From: Symmetrospora coprosmae
Taxonomy: Eukaryota > Basidiomycota > Cystobasidiomycetes > Symmetrosporaceae
Assembly: GCA_008802785.1 (NCBI GenBank)
Contig: VUYT01000037.1
Coordinates: forward strand, 1-64,000
DNA: 64,000 nt
Reading direction: 5' to 3'
Position 1 is the first letter of the stretch. Every line of letters starts with the position of its first letter. The notes under the pieces are model-generated. The model was not told the DNA's origin. It worked only from the letters and a program-made list of their open reading frames with translations, and did no database searches. The translations under genes were made by a program, and so were the position numbers. Shown here one piece after another: positions 24,497 to 35,622 of the stretch.

Positions 24497-27400
24497 TTAC
24501 ATGGCTCGGATGGGACCGCCGAATTGTGCAGCTCCGCGACCGCGCCCTCTAAAGTTGCCTCCGCCGCGCCGTCTCTCACCTCCACGCCCACCAACCCCGC
24601 CTCGCTGGCCGTCCTGGCCCTGCCGGTCACCGCCGTCCTTGCCGCCGTCATCGTTGTTGCGGTCGCCGCCGGCGCCCGGCCTGCTGTGACCGAGCAGGCG
24701 GACCATGTTCTCTGCTCGCTCGAGTAGGTCCATCGCTTGCGTCTGTAGGACGGTGCGCTCGACCTTCTGCAGCGAGAGAATCGATGTCGACTGGTCGAGA
24801 GACGCTGCAATCTCCTCGTCCCAGATCATGCGCGAGACAATGGGCACGACAACCGCTTGAGGCAGTGCGAGGGTGTCTGCAAGGTGCTCGAGCGAGATCG
24901 ACGAATAGAAGCGCGCGCTCGTGAAGAGGTAGGTGCGCAGAGCCTGCTCCTGAATCTTGCGCGAGAGCATGGCCTTGATTTTGCCCTCGTTCGGCATCAG
25001 GTTCCACACCTTGATGGACTGGATGAGCTCGGTCGCGCGCTCCCACTCGCCCGCCAGCAGCGCCTTGCTCGCCTGGATGACGTGGTCGCGCTTATTCTCT
25101 GGCGGACCAGAGAAGGCCTGCCGCTCGCTGTGGTCGAGCATCCGGCGGAACGTCCGGCTGCTGACCTGCTTGCGCATCTCTGGGTTGGCGTCCTCCTTTG
25201 CCAGCTGCGGGATCTCGATGAGCATGCTCGACACGAGGTATACGCACTCGAGCAGCTCGAGGTTGATGTGCATGTGGAATGGCAGCTGGCGCGCCTTTTC
25301 GATTTTCTCCTGCTCGGGCGTGAGCTGCACGTTTGAACGGGAGGAGAACGTGGGAAGGCCCTGGAAAAGCAGCTCCTTGACGCGCTGCGTCTGCATGAAC
25401 TCGCGCAGCGTCTGCTCGCTCTCCTCAATCAGGCCAACGCGGAAGGCGCACAGCCCGACCTGGACCAGGGTCCGGTTGAAGAGGCCCTGCGTCTCGACAG
25501 CCGCGTAGGGAACCTCGCTCTGCACGTTGGACATGTTGAACATGTTGCGCGCCGTGTAGTAGTCATCATGTAGCGCAGCGTGGTAGATGTGGCAGAGCAT
25601 GGCGCGGAGTTGAATGCGCGGGCTTGCTGCCTTGTAGAGGTAGACACAAAGGCTGCGGGTGAGGGCGGGTGAGGTGGACGCAGTGGCCTTGCTGGGTGAG
25701 AGGGACGTGCTGAGACCCTCCGATAGCGCAGACTCGAGGGCAGCAACAACGATATCGGGCTGCCAACGCACAGAGGTGTGTCAGCAAAGCTTAAATGCCA
25801 AAGACGAGCGTCACTGGGGACCCACCTTTGAGTAAATGTGTTCGAGTCGGCGCAGACGCGCCCTCGAGAGTGCCACTTCACCCTCAGCGCCCTTTCCTCC
25901 GTTCTCTGGTGCGGTCTCAAAGTATCGCTCCGCCCGAACGATGGTGTCGTACACGAGCTTCTCGTCCTTCAGCCTGTCGACGTACTCAACGGCGTGCGGA
26001 TCCGTATTCTGAAGAGACTTGTTGAACTCGTCATCGAGACGCTCGATAAGCGAGACGACGTTTCCGCGGATGCTGACGAGCGGTCCTTCGCCGTTGACAT
26101 TTGGGGCGCGCTCCTCGAGGTCGTCGTATTCCTGCATGAGCACCTCCTTCACAACGTACTCCTGGCTGTGCTTCTGCAGCAGCTCGAGCAGCTCGTTGAG
26201 CTTCTCGCGCGCGGCGGTCCAGCTCCCGAGCGGCATGAAGCCCTGGATGCCGCTCTGCCCCGCTGCAGCGTCAAAGTAGCTCGAGACGAGGACGAGCAGC
26301 ACGCGGATCTTCGAGTACACGGTCGTTGCCGACTCGGTGTACAGCCGGTTGAGCGCCTTGAGCTGGTCCGTCCTGTCCGTGTTCTTCTTGCCTCTCGCCT
26401 CGAGGATGATCTGCAGGTTCTTGAAGACGCTGTCGCCGCCGGCGCCAAACGCCAATGCCTTTCCACCCTTGCCGACAGTCATGAAATCGTCGTCGCCCTC
26501 CTCGCCACCAGCAGCACCTCGCGCCAACTGTGTAGGTTGGAACATGATACAGCATGTGGTCAGCTGCAGCACAGCCTCATTGATAGGCACCTGGCAGACG
26601 CACCTTCTTGGCCTTCTTTGGCCCAGCGCTAGGTGCAGCGGCGGGTCCGCCCTCGTACTTCTTCGCGTATGCCTCGGCATCCTGCAGGATCGTGGGCGGC
26701 GAGGATCAGCCTACTACGCAGTATGTACGTTGGCGTGCAAGCAAGCACGCACCCCCTTGTACTCGGCAAGGATGGCCTCGTTGTCCCTGGTCGCCTTTTT
26801 GATCTTCTGCTTGATGGCAGTCAGGGCTTTTGCGCTCGTCGCGTTCATCCCCTTGCCCTTCTTGCCGGACTTTGCAGTGCCGGCAGTCGAGACATTGGCG
26901 AGGGACTCTTCGAGGGAAAGGATTGTGCGAAGGAAGACGGGAGGCAGGAGAGACGAGGTGGATCCGGGAAGAGGGGCGGCGAGACGCGCTAGCTTGTCGT
27001 ATTCTGTGAGGGGACCGATGAAAGGACACTGTATCAGTTGCCTGCCACGGCAAGTTTCGATCCTACTAGGCCGTCCCTGCGCACCTGAATTGGCGCTCGC
27101 CCAATCCCCGATTCGCTCTGCATTGCTGATGCTCTTCTCCGAGGCCTCCATCTCGTCCATGCGCTTGCTCTTTGCCGACTTTACGACCTTTACCTTGTCC
27201 TCATCCGAGTCGTCCGAGTCAGCATCCGAGCTGTCGTCGCTCTTTGCGCCCTTTGCGGTCCTGAGGAACTTGGATCCCAATGACTTTTTGGCCTTGTCTG
27301 CTCCCCCCGCGTCGCTCCCGTTGTCGTCGCTGTCGCTGTCATCGCTGTCACTGTCGGAATCGGACGAGGACGACGAGTCGCTCCCTGCTGCGCGCAGGAA

Positions 27401-27574
27401 CTTGCTGCCCTTTGCCTTTGATGCGGCTCCGCCAGCTCCGGCCGCTGAGGTGGACGGCTTGGCTGCCTTGAGGCCCTTGTCGCTGCCGCTCTCATCGTCG
27501 GACGACTGGAGCAACTCCTCCTCTGACTCGTCGCTCGACTCGCTGTCGCTTCCACCACGCTTGAAGAACGACAT
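24497..27574 (-). CDS. NIP1: Translation initiation factor eIF3 subunit c
   Basis: This core eIF3 subunit contacts eIF1 and eIF5 on the 40S ribosome. The N-terminus MSFFKRGGSDSESSDESEEE is the family signature, followed by a very acidic S/D tract and repeated KFLR motifs. The middle holds the conserved eIF3c-N region (KKNTDRTDQLKALNRLYTE, YFDAAAGQSGIQGFMPLGSW, VVSLIERLDDEFNKSLQ). The C-terminal PCI domain follows (ELLFQGLPTFSSR, MLIEIPQLAKED, FSSISLEHLADTLALP-type winged helix). The tail is Gly/Arg-rich (RGGVGGRGG, FRGRGRG), probably RNA binding. Introns lie at about 25785, 26560, 26700 and 27060. The gene is divergent from ATP5, with 593 nt between the start codons. Confidence 0.95.
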
Positions 27575-28167
27575 ACTGGGGCTGTCGGTGTCTCTCTGGT
27601 GGAGTAAGCCCTGATCTGGCGAAGGCCGCGAATGCCGTTTTGAGCAGCGTATCCCAGGAGAGGGCGTTTTTGGAGGTGCGGAATCAGAGCAGCAGTTGCG
27701 AATGTACGCGTATGGTTCCAATATCGAACCAGAGCGTTCGGATGGACAGCCGTTGTTGTCGCAGAAGCGGACCGGGTCGACGCAGGAAATTTGAAGAGAC
27801 GCGCGAACAATGAAGGGAGGGGGAGCTCATCCGTCAGTGGGAGGGGGACATTCCTCTAGCAAGGTGCGCGCCCGCTGGAGCCCACTCACTTGTATGTGGT
27901 TGCTGTCACTGTCGTGCTTGTCCTGACTGCCCCTGACTGTTTGAGATGTGGGTCTGTCCTCGTCCAGGTTGTTGGCGCAGCTGCAGGCAGCGTGGCCCCC
28001 CGCCCCCAGAGGAGGGCCAGCCAGGGCCAATCGAGCCTCGCCCTCCCCAGAGACGGAGCAACCACGGCAACGAGTTGGACAGAGGCCCATTGACAGCAGC
28101 AGTAAAGACGAGCACGATCGATTGATATACGTACGGCCAGAGCTACACACGCCTAGACATTCTCGCC
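27575..28167. promoter_or_regulatory. Divergent promoter of eIF3c and ATP5
   Basis: A 593-nt region lies between two start codons that point apart, so it must drive both a translation factor and a mitochondrial ATP synthase subunit. It holds scattered short frames only. A GATATAC-type AT patch at about 28120-28130 sits close upstream of the ATP5 start and may be its core promoter. Confidence 0.5.
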
Positions 28168-29205
28168 ATGCTCCGCACCCTCGGCATCCGGACTTACGCT
28201 ACGGCTGCGACAAAGTCAACGGCGGTTAGTGGGAGCCCTGCTCTAGGGACAAATGCATCAGGCGGCACTACGGCCAAGCTGACGCTGCATGTTCTCCCTT
28301 GTGCTCCGTCGCGCTCCGCCTTGCCGCCGGTGCCGCTGTCGCCTCGTTGGCAATACCGCTCTGCTGCCTTGCTGCCTGCCCTGTCCGGACACCACATCCG
28401 ACAGCCCCCAATGATCCCAGCGGGTCTTGCCGGAAAGTACGCCGGCGCCCTCTTCACCGCCGCAGCAAAGTCATCGCCCAAAGCGCTGGCACAGGTCGAG
28501 ACGGACTTCAAGGCGCTCCGCCAGCTCATGAAGTCGAGCCCGCAGGTCGCGACCTTCCTGACCAACCCGACCCTGTCGTCCTCGGAGAAGCAGGCGGGTC
28601 TCGCCGACATCACCAAGGGCCTCGGCGGAAGCACGTCCGAGTTCACAAAGAACTTCCTGAATGTCCTCGCCGAGAACGGCCGTCTCTACGAGACCGAAAA
28701 GGTCGCGCAGGGCTTTGAGGAGATTATGGCCGCTCACCGCGGGGAGCTCCAGGTGACCATCCACTGTGGGTCTATCCGAGACGCATCACTGGCATTGCAG
28801 TCGCGCGCATAAATGTGCATGTACGCTGCGTGGCTCCAGAACAGCTCGACTGAGACCCTACGTTCGTCTGCATTACCCAGCTGCCGAGGCACTCGACAAG
28901 GCCACTATTGACCGCCTGAAGAAGTCCATCGACACGGCAAAGATTAGCAAGGAGTACACGACCCTGAACGTCGTAAACAAGGTCCAGCCAGACCTCCTCG
29001 GCGGCCTCATCATCGACTTCGGTGACGCAAAGACGATCGACTTGAGCGTGAAGAGCAGGGTCCAGAAGCTCGAGAGCCTCATCAGCCGTGAGTTCTGGGT
29101 GCCTCTGTGCAGTGCAGATTATAGACTGTGTACGTATGTCTTCCTGGACTGATGACGGCTGCGCCTCCTCGTGGCTTTCTTCGTGCTCCCACAGAGTCCC
29201 TCTAA
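28168..29205 (+). CDS. ATP5: ATP synthase subunit 5 (OSCP)
   Basis: The stator subunit joins the peripheral stalk of mitochondrial ATP synthase to the F1 head. There are four exons (28168-28224, 28405-28765, 28881-29087, 29195-29205), 211 residues. The N-terminus MLRTLGIRTYATAATKSTA is a classic mitochondrial presequence. The body has GLAGKYAGALFTAAAK, VATFLTNPTLSSSEK and FLNVLAENGRLYE, and the C-terminal signature is VVNKVQPDLLGGLIIDFGDAKTIDLSVKSRVQKLE. The last exon encodes only QSL and a stop. Length and order match the family. The long first intron starts with the less usual GTTAGT donor. Confidence 0.95.
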
Positions 29206-29536
29206 ATGGCTCTCGATACCAGCGTGTCTCGCTGCTAGAGCCGCAGGGGAGAGCGCGCCCGTAGTATCGCGCAGATGGGAGACCATGCGCCGCCCTATTG
29301 TGCCATGTACCTAGACAGAAGACGAAGCGAGCGTATGAAGAGAAGGCGTCCAAATCTCCGAACTTTTCTAGCATCTGGGGGCTATCGCCCACTCCTTTCG
29401 TCACTGAATGTTGCGCGGCGTGCTGCACACAACAACAAGCTGAATTAGGCACGTCAAGGGGATTGGTGGATCGGCAACGGTATTGCCGGGACAAGCTCTC
29501 TTGAGTCTGAGCCGACAAGCGCCCGGGTGGGCGCTA
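29206..29536. other. Convergent 3' spacer
   Basis: A 331-nt spacer lies between the ATP5 stop and the stop of the MFS transporter on the other strand. A long minus-strand frame here is antisense to ATP5 and has no domain. No gene is supported. Confidence 0.5.
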
Positions 29537-31814
29537 CTACACCCTCCAGGTACCCTTACTGCTCCTCAAGAGCTTGTTGCCGGTAGCGAGCAGCACTATG
29601 GAGATGACCAGCAACCCTCCAGCGATCAGAGCACCTTGGCAGCGCGCGACCGAGAGTGATTACACGGGATGACGAGATGACCGCAAGGAGCAAATGCGTC
29701 AGCTGACTGCTTGTATGTGCGGTGACCGTTCCATAACGCCAGAGGAAGCGGACTCACTCGGCCAGTAGGCTCCCGTCGCCGTGATCACCGCGCCCAAAGC
29801 CGGTGGAGCGCCAAGCGCAGCTATTGCATTCAGCATGAACGACATGCCGATGTGCGTTCCGATGCGGGACGGGTGGTCTGACAGATTCGCAAGCACGACC
29901 GGATTCTAGCGCGCAAAAAGGGAAACGCGCGCGAGTGGTCAGCATCACCCGGCCTGCGCTGTGCAAAGGCAACCGCCCACACGCACGACTGTTACGTATG
30001 AGCCATACGCGATGCCTACACACACGTCCGGCCGCATCACGGGCAATCGCAGGAGGGGAGTGTGAGCTCGGGCCAGATCTGGGGTATCGGCGGCCTACAC
30101 GCACCATTGAAAGCCGAGAACGCCGCCACGCCAGCAAAATTCTGGATGCCGCAGAAGGCAAACATGAGAATCTGCGCATGCCAGTGGTCAATCAGTCTAT
30201 ACACCGCTCCAAGGCAAGGAATATACGCACGCAGGCCGACACATTGGTCAAGACTAGGACGTTGAATGGGCCGAGCTTGTCGCTTGCGATGGGCGGAGCA
30301 CTGCGGAGTGAAGCAAAAGGACGATGTAAGTCTGGGAGCACCTATGGCGTATACAGCGGGTGAGCGGCACTTACAGACGTCCAATCAGGCTGGCTCCGTC
30401 TAGAATGCAGATCATCACTCAGCTCCTCAGCTATGAAGCGCATGCCTCGCGATACATGGTGCACGCACTTAGAATGGCTATCGAATAGAAGACAAGGCCA
30501 TCGTCGACGCCTTTACTGACGGCGAAGGGTTGGATATAGAATACCTGTATCGCAGACGAGTCAGCCCCAACCGCGGAACAACAAAGATGCGGTGTCAACT
30601 CGCCGGGTACTGCAGATTGTGAGTACGTCAGAGGCACTCTCAATACTTGTCCTGATGGCCGATGGGCAAACAACACTCACAAAGACAGCAGCTGTAGTGA
30701 GGAAGAGCCCGCCGGTCGTGATGGCATAGGCACGTTGACGGAAGATGGAAATGTCGAAGAGGGGTCGGTCGGAGGGCGCAGTTGTTTTCTGCTGTAGTAG
30801 CAGGACAGCTGAGCCTTGTAGGACAAAACAGATGAAGCCTGAAGTCCGGAGAGACCACGCAAGGCCTATAGATTGATTGTTAATCATTTTTGACAGGTAG
30901 ATGGGAATTATCAATCCGCCTATCGCGGAGCCAGCGGACAGCAGGCCATTGGCGAGACCCCGCTTGCGTCGATAGTAGGATGAGACACATGCCAGGGCAG
31001 GACTGAAGCTCGAGCCGAGGCCAATGCCCGTAAGGAAGCCCTGCGACAGGATGTAGTGCCAGTATTGCGAAGAGATGGAGGCCATCATGAAGCCCAGTGT
31101 GGTTGCAAGGCAGCTGAATAAGAGGCTGCAGGTATGATGGCGTATATTTGCGACGTATCAGCTTCGGGCTTCTCTCGGTTGACCTGTGTTTCCTGGAGGC
31201 ACACATTCTCCGCATGTGGCCATTGTCGAAGAGCCGCCCTCCGACCGCGCTACTAAGATAAACGCAGCAGATCTGGATGGAGCCTATCCAGGAGATCTGA
31301 CTCGGCGAGAGTGTCGAGAGCTCGTCCGTTTCGTAGTAGGATTGGAAGACTGCGACGACCGACACAATTTCCGGCGCCACCGTTTCTCCGTAGGATCAGC
31401 AGTCGATCCCACCGAAGCGCATGGACATTGCAGGCGGCGGCATGCCCACCTGTCCAGCTCCCAGCATAGCCCCAGGTGCAGAAGCTGAGAGTGAGGGATC
31501 GAGCGAGGGTCAGCGACTTCAAAGGCAAGACCCACATCAATGGACGCGATGCGCGTAACGGACTCCGCCACACACCTGATGAAGAACCCCCCTATGACAG
31601 CTCGCACGCCTGAAGGGCCTCCTTCGTCGTTAACCGAGGGTTGAGCTTGAGCTTCATCAATGCTTGGTTTGAGGCCATCATCTTGCGCCTCATCTTTCGC
31701 ATCTTGCACCATCGTGCTGTCGGCAGGAACGGCCGGCTCGCCGGCAAGAAGGCGGTTCATCGGCAGGGCATCTGCGCCGGTCGACTTGTGCAGCCGCACA
31801 TCTTCCTTCGACAT
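29537..31814 (-). CDS. MFS transporter, monocarboxylate-porter (MCT/MCH) type
   Basis: This is a multi-pass membrane carrier, split by many introns. The ATG at 31814 opens a hydrophilic N-terminus, then GGFFIRSFCTWGYAGSW and, after a splice, VFQSYYETDELSTLSPSQISWIGS, the diagnostic loop of fungal MCT-type permeases. Later helices include GFLTGIGLGSSFSPALACVSSYYRRKRGLANGLLSAGSAIGG, which holds the conserved YF-RR-LA-G pattern. Further helices are FLTTAAVFV, ILMFAFCGIQNFAGV, MSFMLNAIAALGAPPALGAVI and ALIAGGLLVISIVLLATG. It ends with TGNKLLRSSKGTWRV. Family members move monocarboxylates, riboflavin or remain orphan; the substrate cannot be predicted. The gene starts 177 nt from the divergent mitochondrial carrier gene. 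Confidence 0.85.
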
Positions 31815-31990
31815 CTGGTGCTGGTTAAGGTACACAAACTGAAGGAACGGAACTGTTCGCGAATGCATGCGGTCAATGCCGCCGGGTCGTCCGAGCGCGT
31901 GTCTCGAGCCGATCGGGCACCACGGACTCCGGCCGAAGCACCTCGACTTCAGACGAGTCTCAACCCTCAGACATCCGCTAAATCCGCCGA

Positions 31991-33128
31991 ATGGCAAGCT
32001 CCACCCAAGCCAGCTTCTCGCAGGCGCTCATTGTGCGTGTTGATCCGGAATCGCGTGCTTTCGATGGCGACCTGATGCGCCGTGCCATCAAGGCCGGGGG
32101 ACTCGCAGGGACATCTGTCGATGTTGCTCTTTTCCCGCTAGATACGCTCAAGACGCGTCTGCAATCGTCGCAAGGCTTCATCAAGGCTGGGGGATTCAGT
32201 GGCATCTACCGTGGACTGGGAAGCGTCACTGTCGGGTCGGCTCCAGGAGGTGCGCGCATCTGGACATCATGCTGTGGCCGACCTGCTAAGGCCACTCCGT
32301 TTACCCTATCCCTCTTTGCCCCTCCAGCGGCCGCCTTCTTCACATGCTATGAACAGCTCAAGAGCCGGCTACCACGCTTGATACCGTCTTTGCAGTCGGC
32401 GGAGGCAGCACCGGCCGTGCACATGCTGGCCGCTAGCGGTGGAGAAGTGGTGAGAACTGATTTCACACGGTCGCTTGGTCACAAGCTCTGATGTGTAACG
32501 TATCTTTGCATTGTCGCCAAAGGCAGCCTGCTTGATCCGCGTACCCACGGAGGTTGTCAAGTCAAGACAGCAAGCCGCCGCTGCTGGGACGGGCGGATCG
32601 CTGCAGGGTGCCCTGCGAATACTCCGTGAATCAGGACCACGTGGATTCTATAGAGGCTTTGGCAGTACGATAGCTCGGGAGGTGAGTGTAGCTGACTCCT
32701 GGAGAGCCGGTCGAGCATGGCGAAGCACATCTGACCGAGACGCTGCACGTCAGATTCCGTTCACTTGCATACAGTTTCCTCTATACGAAAAGATGAAGAG
32801 CACTCTAGCGACTAAGACGCTCGGACTGCGCAGCGTTGACGAGCTGCCAGCGCGATATGCTGCAATTTGCGGGAGCTTGGCTGGCGGAATTGCAGCCGCG
32901 TTAACGACACCGCTCGACGTAGCCAAGACGCGCATCATGCTCGGCAGCGGAGACTACTCGTCCAACTTTGTCAAGACGATGGTCCGCATAGCGAAGGAGG
33001 AAGGAGGGAAGACGCTTTTCCGAGGGGTCGTACCCCGTGTGACCTGGATCAGCATTGGAGGAGCCATCTTCCTGGGGGTGTACGAGCGCGTGAAGAAGGT
33101 ACTCGTTCAGCAGGATATGTTGTCGTAG
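31991..33128 (+). CDS. PET8: Mitochondrial S-adenosylmethionine carrier
   Basis: This carrier brings S-adenosylmethionine into mitochondria in exchange for S-adenosylhomocysteine. There are four exons (31991-32249, 32328-32449, 32523-32681, 32754-33128), 304 residues. Three mitochondrial-carrier repeats are present, with signature motifs FPLDTLKTRLQ, VPTEVVKSRQQ and TPLDVAKTRIM. The segments GGLAGTSVDVALFPLDTLKTRL, GIYRGLGSVTVGSAPGAA and especially IPFTCIQFPLYEKMK identify the Pet8/SLC25A26 branch. Length is normal for the family. The second repeat has the typical VPTE instead of the Px[DE] consensus, as is known for this carrier. Confidence 0.93.
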
Positions 33129-33394
33129 CCTTAGAGCAGCAACTAGACGTGCCTACAGGGCCAATCGTACACGAGCACTAAAAGACTTCTTGAAACGCGG
33201 TTTCTATGATGAGCCATGGGCTCCTCAGACCCGCAGTGCGACCGTGTACTCCTCACATTCTGGGAGGGCGCACATTGCCGAATGCCTTGACCGCATCGCA
33301 ATAATAGGGCAAAAGGGCACGGCACCCATGGACGTACGGTCGACGCTTACGGCAAAAGGGATGATGCACACAAAGAGCAAAAGAAGAGTCTGTT

Positions 33395-33464
33395 TCGACC
33401 GGAGGGAGTCGAACCCACGTCTCATGCATGGCAAGCACGAATTCTACCGTTGAACCACAGTCGA
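33395..33464 (-). tRNA. tRNA-Gly (anticodon GCC)
   Basis: Read on the minus strand from 33464, a 7-bp acceptor stem (TCGACTG paired with CGGTCGA, one G-T pair), a D arm GTTC-AACGGTA-GAAT, an anticodon stem CGTGC/GCATG closing the loop TTGCCAT with anticodon GCC, and a T arm containing GGTTCGACTCC are all present. It has no intron. Downstream on that strand are T-rich runs (CTTTT) that can stop RNA polymerase III. The internal A and B boxes are the D and T arms. Confidence 0.9.
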
Positions 33465-34473
33465 ATCTAGAGAGGCCGCTTGGTGGGGAACAGTCTTGGT
33501 GGCGGTCGATGCCTGGGCCTGGCGGCGTCAGGTCAACCAACCAACTCGAGAATGTAGAACCACAGCTCTGAAGGGTGCTGAAACCATATGGTCCACATTG
33601 CTGTGGATGAGATTGCGATGGCAGCCCAGCTGAAACAATGCGTATATATAGGCTTTTCTTTAGGCATCTTAGCTGGACCCGACCAGAAGCGGATCGAGCT
33701 TGTGTGACGAACGTAGGCACACGATGGTTTCTGCATACTGTCATATGGATACAGATCTCAAAGTACTGTCCTCGAACCTTGGTAGGGGGCGGATGTGAGG
33801 CAGTCTCAGTCAGCGTCGACGCCAGCGAGACGAGCTCGGGTAGACACGCTCGGACTTTGCGTAAGAGATCCAATATGATGATGGACGTTTACGCCTGCCG
33901 CGCAGGTTGTGTCTCGCTCATAAAGGTCGGCGGTCAGTGGAGACGGGTCAATCCCCAATTGATGCCGCGAATGAGATCAGGCGGAGTTGCGGAGTCTGCA
34001 GGATACCTTTAGCAACGACGCACGACACGATGAGCAAGCGCCTGTTTAGCCGTTATGATGTCGCCTGCATCAGTTCAAGCGAGAATTGAAGAGATGGGCG
34101 AGTGCTTTCACATAACTATTCGTTAGTCAGGTCGGGCTCCCTTCTTTCAGCACCAACAAGGTTACACAATCGCATAAATCTGTGTGAGGAAGGAGAGAAA
34201 GCCAGCATGCGTAGATGGTCAGCAATTGCGGCACCTTGCGAGGCATGCAGTACGGAGTGTCGATAGCAGGCGATGATAGCTGCGTAGATGGGAGACATAA
34301 TAGCGTCTCTGTAGACACAATGGCGGAGGCGCTGTGCGCGCCAGTTCGTATGAACCCTGGAGCATGTCGACACGTCGAAAAAAGGTCAGTTGAGGATCGG
34401 AGAACCATGTTGCAACTGACATAGATTCCAGAGTGTACAACAACAGCTCTCTCGACTGTCGATTGTCGATCCG
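33465..34473. other. Stretch of about 1 kb without a supported gene
   Basis: This is flanked by the tRNA gene and the 3' end of the histone-fold gene. Several short frames exist on both strands (for example 33638-34012 plus and 34127-34573 minus) but show no domain, codon bias or splice structure that I can support. It is somewhat less GC-rich than the flanking genes. Confidence 0.5.
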
Positions 34474-35259
34474 TCACTTGCCAGCAGCGAACTGGGAATG
34501 TGTGGCCTTCGAGATCACCTCTGAAGAGCAACATTGCCAGGAACGGGTCAGCAGAGCATCGCGGTACAAGCACTATGTACGCCTCTTTGCGTTATGGCCC
34601 ACCTTCCAGGAAGAAGAAGTCGCCCGGCGCGTCGCCTTCGTCTGATACACACGCGCTCGCTGCGGCAGTCACGGACCTTAGTGATGCAGGCGCCCTTCAT
34701 CCGGCTTCCGAAGGGGCAGACTCACCGAGATCCTTATACCGAATTGTCTTGCTGTTTTCCATTCTAGCTTTCGTGTAAGCGGCGTCCGATAGTCTTCGGA
34801 TGAAGTGCTCCTGAGCTCGCCGGAGACACGCAGACATGCGATACGAGCATCAGCATCCCCGGCTCAGGGCAATGGCATACCGAAGTGGTAGAATCAAGTG
34901 AATGCGCTCACTGTCGCGACGCTCATGAGGAAGGTAGCCTCCTTCTGCACCAAGGGGATGTCCTTGTCTGCCTTGATGATCTTGGCGACTTTCGAGACGG
35001 GAAACACAGTGTGGCCGGGTCTGCTCGGACCTCCGGAGGCCACAGAAGGTTTGAGTTTGGCCGTAGTCGCTCCATCTTGATTTGCTGCTTTCGTCGTGGC
35101 CGACCCTGGCTTCCGACCGCGCTTCTTTGGCAGAGCTGGGACTTCGGCAGCAGCGGTGACAGGGGCAGCAGCGGCATCGAGGAGCTGCGCGTCTACTTCT
35201 GGCAACATCTCGGGTGTAGGGACGCTGATAGGCAGCGCTTCTTGCTGCTCCTCGTCCAT
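34474..35259 (-). CDS. Histone-fold protein of the CBF/NF-Y type (Dpb3/Dls1/CHRAC16-like)
   Basis: An acidic and Ala/Pro-rich leader with an AT-hook-like KKRGRKPGS precedes the histone fold: HTVFPVSKVAKIIKADKDIP, LVQKEATFLMSVAT, then after an intron EHFIRRLSDAAYTKARMENSKTIRYKDL, and after another ACVSDEGDAPGDFFFLEE and VISKATHSQFAAGK with the stop at 34474. KADKDIPLVQKEA with a C-terminal FFFLED-like loop marks NF-YC/Dpb3-type folds. Such proteins pair with a Dpb4-type partner in DNA polymerase epsilon or in the CHRAC/ISW2 remodelling complex. Which of the two cannot be told here. The exon junctions (VAT/EHFIRR, RYKD/L, FFFLE/EV) are inferred from GT-AG sites and restore the fold. Confidence 0.85.
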
Positions 35260-35622
35260 ATTTAATGCTGACGCTGGCTGTTGGAGACGCGACAAGTTGT
35301 GAAGTCGGGAGAGGCGAAGCCAGGCACCCGTGCCCACTTCACGTGCACCGGGTCGTCTTTGCACCACCACTACCAAAGCAAGACCATACGAGCGCCAGGG
35401 GTGCAGAGCTCAGCTACGCGAGAGTGGACAGACCACAGAAGACCCCACACTTGGTCTTGAGTCGACATCGTCGCCCGGGCGTTGGCTTCCTCGTCGTCCG
35501 GCGGAACTCGGCCGGGTTGTGCAGGACAACGGGTCCTCGAGACACCCTCGCCTCTCCACCTCTGAGGGTCTTCCTTTCCTCCCCTCTTCCTCTCCCAGAA
35601 CAACACTCAAGTCGAGCCCATC
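35260..35622. promoter_or_regulatory. Divergent promoter between histone-fold and amidohydrolase genes
   Basis: A 363-nt spacer lies between divergent start codons. A pyrimidine-rich tract (CTTCCTTTCCTCCCCTCTTCCTCTCCC) sits at about 35570-35600 just before the amidohydrolase start, typical of fungal core promoters or leaders. No gene is seen. Confidence 0.5.

Noticed and set aside
26337-27614. Plus-strand open frame of 425 codons
   Set aside because: It is the mirror of the acidic and serine-rich eIF3c N-terminus; its leucine/serine runs come from reversed GAC/TCG repeats.
28772-29518. Minus-strand open frame of 248 codons
   Set aside because: It is antisense to the ATP5 exons, has no domain, and its composition is that expected from the reverse complement of a real coding exon.
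33638-34012. Possible gene after the tRNA
   Set aside because: Short frame with no conserved motif, no splice pattern and no composition bias toward coding.
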